Made by a program: the position numbers and the translations under genes
Part shown: piece after piece, positions 1 to 5,700 of the stretch
Numbering within the stretch: position 1 is the first letter of the stretch
Layout of the letters: each line of letters opens with the position of its first letter
From: Clostridiales bacterium
Lineage (GTDB): Bacteria > Bacillota > Clostridia > Lachnospirales > CAG-274
Length of the DNA: 8,278 nt
Direction: 5' to 3'
Assembly: GCA_021203425.1 (NCBI GenBank)
Contig: JAJQBF010000190.1
Span: 10,216-18,493, forward strand
The notes under the pieces: model-generated
Database searches by the model: none
Told to the model about the DNA's origin: nothing
The model's input: the letters and a program-made list of their open reading frames with translations, nothing else

Positions 1-45
1 CATCGGTGCCAGCTCCCCTCTAGGGGAGCCTTTAGAATGTCGATG
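1..45. repeat. Palindromic hairpin downstream of the surface gene, possibly the edge of an intergenic repeat
   Basis: GCTCCCC (12-18) and GGGGAGC (23-29) form a perfect 7-bp stem with the 4-nt loop TCTA. CATCG (1-5) can pair with CGATG (41-45) outside it. The hairpin starts 37 nt past the stop codon at 66, so it could end the transcript, but no T run follows on the minus strand within the window. The GGGGAGC-TGGCACCGATG wording resembles small palindromic elements scattered in gut clostridial genomes. The window edge hides its full extent. Confidence 0.5.
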
Positions 46-65
46 GTGGGGTGGGTGTGTTTATA

Positions 66-173
66 TCAGCGGAGGGGGCGTTTCTTCAGAGGGAGGAGAA
101 GGGCGCCGACCGATAAGAAGGCAAGACCCCAATATCTGAATGAATTAACACCGTTTCCGCCTGCCTCGGGCAG
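66..173 (-). other. LPEAG cell-wall sorting signal
   Basis: LPEAG is encoded at 173-159, followed by GNGVNSF, a hydrophobic stretch (YWGLAFLSVGALLLPL) and the basic end KKRPLR. This three-part layout is the sortase substrate signal. The motif has Ala where LPXTG has Thr, a variant I recall as common in clostridial surface proteins. No sortase gene is in the window. Confidence 0.8.
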
Positions 174-752
174 TGCGTAACCCGAGTTTAAACCTAAGTT
201 ATAGCTGCCTTCAACGAGTTTAAGGGTGTTGAAGTCGGTTCCGAGTGTTACGTAAGACTGATTATCGTCAGCCTGAATTGCATATGTATAACCGCTCAAT
301 GCATCTTGAGCATAGCTGTCAGTCAGTGAACTTATTGCAACAGCGTCGCTGTCGGTAGCCGAAGTGATGCCGGAGTCAACGTGCCACGTTGTAAGCTCAT
401 AACCGCTGAGATTTACACTGTCGCTTGCGAAACCTACGACATAAGAGCCGTCGGGCAAGTCGATAAAGCTGTAAGTACCGTCAGAGCCGGTTGTTACACC
501 GTCTACATAACGGGTTCCGGTTAGGTTGGTTGTGACTTGCTCATATCCCGAGCCGGTAGACTTATAAACGTAAGCCGTAACACCTGAAAGGGCTGCATCG
601 TTGTTATTGTAAATACCGTCTTTGTCATAATCTATGAAGACAGTACCCGATATGGATCTTGTGATAACACCGTAGCTTGCGTTTGAAGTTGTGGAGTAGC
701 TTGTCGCCTGACCCATAGTACCGGACTTAATGAAGGCTTTGTTTACAAACAT
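66..752 (-). CDS. Piece C: C-terminal SdrD_B/Cna_B-like domain and LPEAG wall-sorting signal
   Basis: This piece is in the same frame as piece B, after the TAG at 792-794; 13 sense codons lie between that TAG and the first ATG at 752. The ATG has GGAG only 2 nt away, too close for normal initiation, so the piece is probably translated only if the amber codon is read through. Numbering from 752: residues 1-30 look like the end of the preceding domain (MFVNKAFIKSG). Residues 34-190 resemble an SdrD B-type repeat: SGTVFIDYDKDGIYNNND with Asp 41, 43 and 45 in a putative calcium loop, then SGVTAYVYK, DGTYSFIDLPDGSYVV and a late GSYNLGL strand. Residues 194-198 are LPEAG, 204-222 hydrophobic, and 223-228 the basic tail KKRPLR, which is the three-part sortase signal. 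The fragment alone has no export signal, so it could not reach the wall by itself. Confidence 0.85.
   Translation of the reverse strand: MFVNKAFIKSGTMGQATSYSTTSNASYGVITRSISGTVFIDYDKDGIYNNNDAALSGVTAYVYKSTGSGYEQVTTNLTGTRYVDGVTTGSDGTYSFIDLPDGSYVVGFASDSVNLSGYELTTWHVDSGITSATDSDAVAISSLTDSYAQDALSGYTYAIQADDNQSYVTLGTDFNTLKLVEGSYNLGLNSGYALPEAGGNGVNSFRYWGLAFLSVGALLLPLKKRPLR
183..653 (-). other. SdrD_B/Cna_B-like repeat domain
   Basis: Residues 34-190 of piece C open with SGTVFIDYDKDGIYNNND, where the regularly spaced Asp residues resemble the calcium loop of staphylococcal SdrD B repeats. The later DGTYSFIDLPDGSYVVGF strand pair is also characteristic. Such domains act as rigid stalks next to the wall anchor. 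Confidence 0.7.
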
Positions 753-791
753 ATCTCCGCCGGTGGGGGTAACCTTCGAGCCGTTCTTTGT

Positions 792-3700
792 CTAGTCGGC
801 TGCAAAGGTAAGCTCAAGAACAACTGTTCCGTTTGCCTTAACCGCAACTGCCTCGTCATCGCCTGTGGTATAATATCCGTATGTAGTATTACCGTCGGCA
901 TAGCTTGAGTCATAGCCGATAATTGCATATACGGCAGACAGGTCGCCGAGGATTGTGCTTACTGATGTTGCGTTTGTACCCGAGATGTAGTCATAATCGG
1001 AAAGGGTTATAGTGCCGCTTGCTGCTGTGCCTAAAGTATAAGTACCGCCTGCATTTGACGAATCATAATCGATCTTGCCGATTTTACCTCTGCTGAATGT
1101 ACTGACAGTTCCCGGGGCTGTGCCGCCGGTCAACGGATTAGGTATACCGAAGAGGGTGCCCATTGTGGAGGCAAGAGTTGTACTTGTGTAGTTACTCAAA
1201 ATATCCGAGATATATCCGTAACCTGTGGTGTCGGTTGTTATGCCCGAATAGGACGCCGCCGTTGTTCCGAAGAGGATAACAGGGGGCGAATATGTTCCGC
1301 CGCTTGAATCCGTCGAGGTAACAGATGCGCTTAAAAGGGTAAGTCTGTCGCCTGCATCACAGCCTGCTATAGATGTACTGTTATAGCCGTTAAGGGGGAA
1401 TACATCGTAAAGGTTAAGACAGGTTATGTTAGAGCTGTCAGAATTCGTATAAGAAATTCTGTAGACGATATTACCGCTGTTGTTCATTTCAAGCACCGCA
1501 GTACTTACGGAATCACCATCAGAGTCTACAGCGTATTTGTTGTAAGCCGAGGCCGAAAGGCTTGTGATAGCCGCTACAGTTACTGCCTCGTTTGCAAGTG
1601 AAGTAGTGTAAGAGCTGTTATAGAATCTCAAATCGTATTCACCTGCGATTGTAGCTGTAATATTTTCAGTACTGCCGTTTGAGGCGCTGTCGGTAATTCT
1701 GGTTTTAAAGGTTATATCCGGAAGAACCGTTCCTATAGGAGCGTTTTGGATACAGATTATAACCGTCTTTTCGCCGGTAACAACGGCTGAAAGCTTAATA
1801 ACCGAGCCTGAACTGAGTGTATAATCCGTATAGGTTAAGCTCGAGGCATCAGATGATGCAGTGAAAGATGTATCATATGTGGTATTTATTGTTACCGTAC
1901 CTGCCGTAAGACTGCTTACAAGACCGCCTGCCTTAGTCAAAAGGCTTAAGTTGTCGCCCTCAATTTCGACTGTTATCTTAAGGTCGGTTGTGCCTGCTGA
2001 ACTTCTGTTCTTGCTTGTGTAAGCGTTGCTGGTTTGTATATCGGTTAAGACAAATTCGGGCTTTTCACCGCTTGACTTGTTCCAGGTGTCTTTGGTAGTG
2101 TAGATGTCCAAACCTGCATCGTAGCCGGTAACAAGTACGTTCATACCGTATTTGTAAGGTGTACTTGTTGAATTGTAGCTTGAACGGTAGCTGTGGTAGT
2201 AGGAAGAACTCGTACTTGGAGTAGTAGAGTCAATTATACCTGCATACTCGTCTAAGTAGCTGCTTACATATTTTGTCTTGAAATAACCGTAACCATCACT
2301 ATTACTTGTTATCTTTGTTGCGTTGCTTGTGTTTTCATCTGCACAGTAGTATGTACAGGTGTATTCAACACCTCCAACGGTTATATATCTGGTTCTTAAA
2401 TCGGCGCCTTCATCTGTTCCCGATACATTTACCCAAGCATCTGTGTCAGATGGTGTAGTTGTAAGCTGGCTTTCATAGCTGTTGCCGCTTGCGTTGCCGA
2501 AATATCCTTCTCCGCTGTCAGACAAACACTGGTAACGCGATATTCCGTACATTGGCTGAGCCGCCTGCGGTAAGTCGGGATCCATCGTCCAAGATCTGAG
2601 CTGGTTTACGGAACAGTAAACATTGTTCAGAGTACTGTCGCCGTCCATATCTTCGGTTAGAACCGTAACGGGTATTCTCATACCTACGTATGTACCTGGC
2701 TTAATATAAGCGCCTCTTATTTCCATAAGAACACCCACACAGGTATGTCCGTCGCCTTCCAATTCACTCAATTCGGAATAGAACAGTAATTCATCAGTGT
2801 CTTCCGTTACACCCTTCATAGCGGTTAAGTGACCGCTTGTGTTGGAGTCGAAACCGTCACTATAAGAGGTATCGGCAACATAGAGGAAGGTTATGGTTCC
2901 TTTCTCTCCGAAAAGCTCTTCTGTTTCCTCATACACCGCTTTTTTAGCTGCATAGCCTGCCTCAACAGTACCCGAGATTTCGAAGGCCGAACTGTCGAAA
3001 ATCTGCAATAGGTCTATAGCCGTAAGAGCATAGTCATTGTTTTGCGGATTAGGCATTGCCGCACCCCAAATATCGATTTCGGAGCCGGCAACGACAGCGG
3101 CATCGTGGTCATTCTTACTGCTGCCCCACGTGGTGCCCAGGAACTGTTCACCGTAGGAATCTGTATTTGTTTTGTCAATATCGATAGGAAGGCTGTTTTC
3201 TGTGTCAACAGGGTAGTCTGTTGGATCGCCTGTTTCAGTTCCGCTTGAATTTACATATTTTGTATCTGCGTGAACTGTCATATTGACATATTTCATAGGA
3301 GGTGAATCAAACTGATAATCTGCGTCCAAACCTGTGTTTGCGTAATTTTTGTTTTTATCGCTGTCGTCTTTTTCAACCTCTTCTGCTGCACTTGACATTG
3401 AAGCCACCATTACCTTGTTTATTTCCGCCGTAAGTGTCAAAGACGTATCTCTGTTTGTGGCATTTTCGGGGAAGGGGACTAAGACTTCAAAATAACCTGC
3501 AGAGAAACAGAACTGACTGATAGGTTCGAAGTTATCCACCTTGTCACCTGTTGTTGCACCGCCGTTATTGCTGGGGAAGTGATGAATCATGTTATAGGTT
3601 GATTCAGAGGAGGTTTGAGCCGTATTTGTGTCAAAGTCGAAGGTATAACATTTTACCGTGACTGAATAGCCGCTTGTAAGATCGTCTTCATAGGTCATAT

Positions 3701-5651
3701 CACTTACAAGCTTGTAAGCAGTGGAGACGTCTGTTATCTTGCTTGTGTCCGGCACGGACCAGTTTCCTCCGTAATAACACTCTTTCTCGTCGCTGCCCAA
3801 GCCCTCGCTGTTCTTTACAGGCTCGGGGTAAGCGTTTGAGGCAGCGCTGTTATAGGGGGCAACGTCTCTTGCGTGTTCGGTTCGGTTGTTCGTTCCGTCC
3901 CAAGCTATGTTTCTGCCCCACATTCCGGCAACTCTTGCGTCACTTCCGGAGGTGTCAAGGTTGTTTGAGTTTGCACGATAGTCCCAAAGAAGGGGCTTAA
4001 CGTAACATTCCGTTGTGCCTTCGGTTGTCGCCTCTTTTGTGGTTGTTGTGGTTGTGGTTTCCGTTGTAGCCTCTGTGGTTGCCTCTGTTGTGCTGAAAGC
4101 GGTTTCGTCTTCAGTTGACATAACTGTATTACAGTAAGCTACAAGACCTAAAGCAAAGTAGCCTACATCACCGCCGGAAGTAGTCAGTGTATAAGTATTT
4201 CCGCCTGTTAAGCCTGTAAAAGCCAGCAAATTGGCAGAACCGTCATTTGAACTGTTTCCGGGTAGGGTTTTTACCTGTGCATAACCGTCACTGTCACGTG
4301 TCAAAGTAATTGTTCTCGTGGTGTTGCTACCTGAGGAATTGCCTGCAAAATAAAATGTTGCACTTTTAGCTCCGTTGGGCACGGTTATTGTTATTGTATA
4401 GCTGCTGCTGTTACTCGTCCTATAAGAACCGAGATTATATGTTCCTATACCGGCAAAATAATAATCAAATGCAGTACCTGTACTTCTTCCCTTGCTGACA
4501 ACTCCGCTGAATACCGTATTGCCGTCATCGAAAACAACAGAAGTGCTTTTTTGATATACTTCTTTATAAATCGTAATATCTTCGGTTGATACTTCCGTAT
4601 ACCCTTCGGTTACCAAATAGAGATAAGCCCTGTCAGAATCGATTGCGGCTGTTGTGGTTGTTTCAGTAGTAGTTGTTGTTGTATTGGTGGTAGTTGTAGT
4701 GGTTGTTTCCGTTGAGGTTTCAGCCACTATGGTTGTACTTGTTTCCTCTTCACCGCTTGAATATGTAGAATAGGTAACGGTTATAGAGTTGATTTTTTTA
4801 CAGTCATTGTCGCTTACAATGGTTAGGTAATATATACCATCTGAAAGCGTTAGATCGCTTGACGTGTAAGACTGTGTTGTTGAACCGTTCATAGGAAAAC
4901 TTTTGCCTGAAGAAGTACTTGTTAAATATACATAACGATCACTGGCACTTTGAGAAGACACTATTGTTACAGTACCGCTTGTTGCAGATGAGTAAACCGG
5001 AACTTGGATTGCACTTCCGCTCTTCATACTCAAATAGTATCCGCTTGTTAAGCTTGGTGTGGAATTTGCTGTAGCCGAAACTTTTATTCCCTGAACTGTA
5101 TCACTTGTTGATAAAACGATTGTTTCAGATTCAATTTCACTTGCTTTTTCAACGAAATCCCAAGATTTTTCTCCGGAATAAACATCAACTTCTGTACCTT
5201 CTTCATTTTCTGTAGTAAATTCGGTTGTGTTCTCCGTATATACAACATAACTGTCATATGCAGTCAAAGCGACATTTTCTATTGTATACATCTCAATTTC
5301 TGCCAGAGGATTTACAATAGCAACAACTGTTGTCAAAGCCACTGCTGCGGTTTCGGAGCCTGATGCCTCGAGAGCCGCCGAGTAAACGTTTTCGGCTGCT
5401 GTGGTTTCGCCGTTATCCTCCGTTATTTCTTCGGCACTGAGGGAATTGTCATTTTCCTCACTGTCTTCTTCCTCTGCGTCTGTTCCAACGTCTACCGAAG
5501 ACAAATCTGCCGAGTAAGCCGCCGAGGCGGTTAAGGAGTTGCCTGATGCTGTTGTTGCCTCTGTAGGCAGTTCCTGATCTTTAACCGTACCGGAAACGGA
5601 CAGGTCAAGGTCAAACTGAACATCTCCTATGGGAAGTTCAAGACCTTTCAT
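792..5651 (-). CDS. Piece B: central ectodomain of giant surface protein with Thr-rich linkers and carbohydrate-binding-like modules
   Basis: The first ATG is at 5651, but the coding sequence really continues upstream to 5738 (29 more residues, beginning VYGVTLLLQG), where it joins piece A after a one-base shift. The ATG at 5651 has only AAGG one base away, so independent initiation looks unlikely. Numbering from 5651: 1-20 is KGLELPIGDVQFDLDLS-type beta structure; 55-85 is acidic; 183-296 and 368-507 are two beta-sandwich modules resembling polysaccharide-binding domains; 301-335 and 511-549 are Thr-rich linkers. Residues 838-1042 form a distinct block (LLQIFDSSAFEIS, then HTCVGVLMEIRG and TYVGMRIPVTVL), and about 1386-1619 looks like a DUF11-type stalk domain. 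The block 1142-1165 is very rich in Ser/Tyr. It ends at a TAG in the middle of that last domain. There is no catalytic signature. I infer a surface-exposed binding and stalk region. Confidence 0.85.
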   Translation of the reverse strand: MKGLELPIGDVQFDLDLSVSGTVKDQELPTEATTASGNSLTASAAYSADLSSVDVGTDAEEEDSEENDNSLSAEEITEDNGETTAAENVYSAALEASGSETAAVALTTVVAIVNPLAEIEMYTIENVALTAYDSYVVYTENTTEFTTENEEGTEVDVYSGEKSWDFVEKASEIESETIVLSTSDTVQGIKVSATANSTPSLTSGYYLSMKSGSAIQVPVYSSATSGTVTIVSSQSASDRYVYLTSTSSGKSFPMNGSTTQSYTSSDLTLSDGIYYLTIVSDNDCKKINSITVTYSTYSSGEEETSTTIVAETSTETTTTTTTNTTTTTTETTTTAAIDSDRAYLYLVTEGYTEVSTEDITIYKEVYQKSTSVVFDDGNTVFSGVVSKGRSTGTAFDYYFAGIGTYNLGSYRTSNSSSYTITITVPNGAKSATFYFAGNSSGSNTTRTITLTRDSDGYAQVKTLPGNSSNDGSANLLAFTGLTGGNTYTLTTSGGDVGYFALGLVAYCNTVMSTEDETAFSTTEATTEATTETTTTTTTKEATTEGTTECYVKPLLWDYRANSNNLDTSGSDARVAGMWGRNIAWDGTNNRTEHARDVAPYNSAASNAYPEPVKNSEGLGSDEKECYYGGNWSVPDTSKITDVSTAYKLVSDMTYEDDLTSGYSVTVKCYTFDFDTNTAQTSSESTYNMIHHFPSNNGGATTGDKVDNFEPISQFCFSAGYFEVLVPFPENATNRDTSLTLTAEINKVMVASMSSAAEEVEKDDSDKNKNYANTGLDADYQFDSPPMKYVNMTVHADTKYVNSSGTETGDPTDYPVDTENSLPIDIDKTNTDSYGEQFLGTTWGSSKNDHDAAVVAGSEIDIWGAAMPNPQNNDYALTAIDLLQIFDSSAFEISGTVEAGYAAKKAVYEETEELFGEKGTITFLYVADTSYSDGFDSNTSGHLTAMKGVTEDTDELLFYSELSELEGDGHTCVGVLMEIRGAYIKPGTYVGMRIPVTVLTEDMDGDSTLNNVYCSVNQLRSWTMDPDLPQAAQPMYGISRYQCLSDSGEGYFGNASGNSYESQLTTTPSDTDAWVNVSGTDEGADLRTRYITVGGVEYTCTYYCADENTSNATKITSNSDGYGYFKTKYVSSYLDEYAGIIDSTTPSTSSSYYHSYRSSYNSTSTPYKYGMNVLVTGYDAGLDIYTTKDTWNKSSGEKPEFVLTDIQTSNAYTSKNRSSAGTTDLKITVEIEGDNLSLLTKAGGLVSSLTAGTVTINTTYDTSFTASSDASSLTYTDYTLSSGSVIKLSAVVTGEKTVIICIQNAPIGTVLPDITFKTRITDSASNGSTENITATIAGEYDLRFYNSSYTTSLANEAVTVAAITSLSASAYNKYAVDSDGDSVSTAVLEMNNSGNIVYRISYTNSDSSNITCLNLYDVFPLNGYNSTSIAGCDAGDRLTLLSASVTSTDSSGGTYSPPVILFGTTAASYSGITTDTTGYGYISDILSNYTSTTLASTMGTLFGIPNPLTGGTAPGTVSTFSRGKIGKIDYDSSNAGGTYTLGTAASGTITLSDYDYISGTNATSVSTILGDLSAVYAIIGYDSSYADGNTTYGYYTTGDDEAVAVKANGTVVLELTFAAD
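4005..4121 (-). repeat. Thr-rich linker 2 in piece B
   Basis: Residues 511-549 of piece B contain EATTEATTE units, a run of seven Thr, then KEATTEGTTE. It follows the second carbohydrate-binding-like module and separates it from the long stalk region. The ATTE unit matches those in the piece A linker, which supports both pieces belonging to one protein. Confidence 0.75.
4131..4550 (-). other. Carbohydrate-binding-like beta-sandwich module 2
   Basis: Residues 368-507 of piece B show the same plan as module 1. They include TYNLGSYRTSNSSSYTITI, NGAKSATFYFAGNSS, TRTITLTRDSDG and a closing NTYTLTTSGGDVGYFALGL. The ending 'Y-x-L-x-x-S-G-G-D-V-x-Y' is typical of polysaccharide-binding beta-sandwiches seen next to pectate lyases. 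Its pairing with module 1 across a Thr-rich linker suggests multivalent binding. Confidence 0.4.
4647..4751 (-). repeat. Thr-rich linker 1 in piece B
   Basis: Residues 301-335 of piece B contain runs of six to seven Thr broken by Asn or Glu. The codons ACA, ACC and ACT are mixed, so the run is kept at the protein level and is not a simple DNA microsatellite. It separates the two carbohydrate-binding-like modules and is probably an extended, possibly glycosylated, stalk. Confidence 0.75.
4764..5105 (-). other. Carbohydrate-binding-like beta-sandwich module 1
   Basis: Residues 183-296 of piece B run IKVSATANSTPSLTSGYYL, then alternating short strands, ending DGIYYLTIVSDNDCKKINSI. The final 'G-x-Y-Y-L-x-I-x-S ... 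I-x-x-I-x-V' layout resembles carbohydrate-binding modules attached to pectate lyase-type enzymes. This is recognition by eye; the ligand is not predictable. Confidence 0.4.
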
Positions 5652-5700
5652 ACCTTTTTGGGCTGTTACCTCACTACCGCTTGCGTCGGTTCCCGTAATT

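Noticed and set aside
743..928. Minus-strand open frame of 61 codons overlapping the end of piece B
   Set aside because: It lies in another frame of clear coding sequence, has an Arg/Gln/Pro-rich shadow composition and no ribosome binding site of note.
2829..4000. Several plus-strand and minus-strand open frames of 60-85 codons inside piece B
   Set aside because: They are antisense or alternate-frame shadows of the giant gene with no family motif and no promoter.
4005..4751. Possible CRISPR or tandem DNA repeat in the GT-rich stretches
   Set aside because: The stretches are Thr-codon linkers with irregular synonymous codons and no spacer-repeat periodicity.
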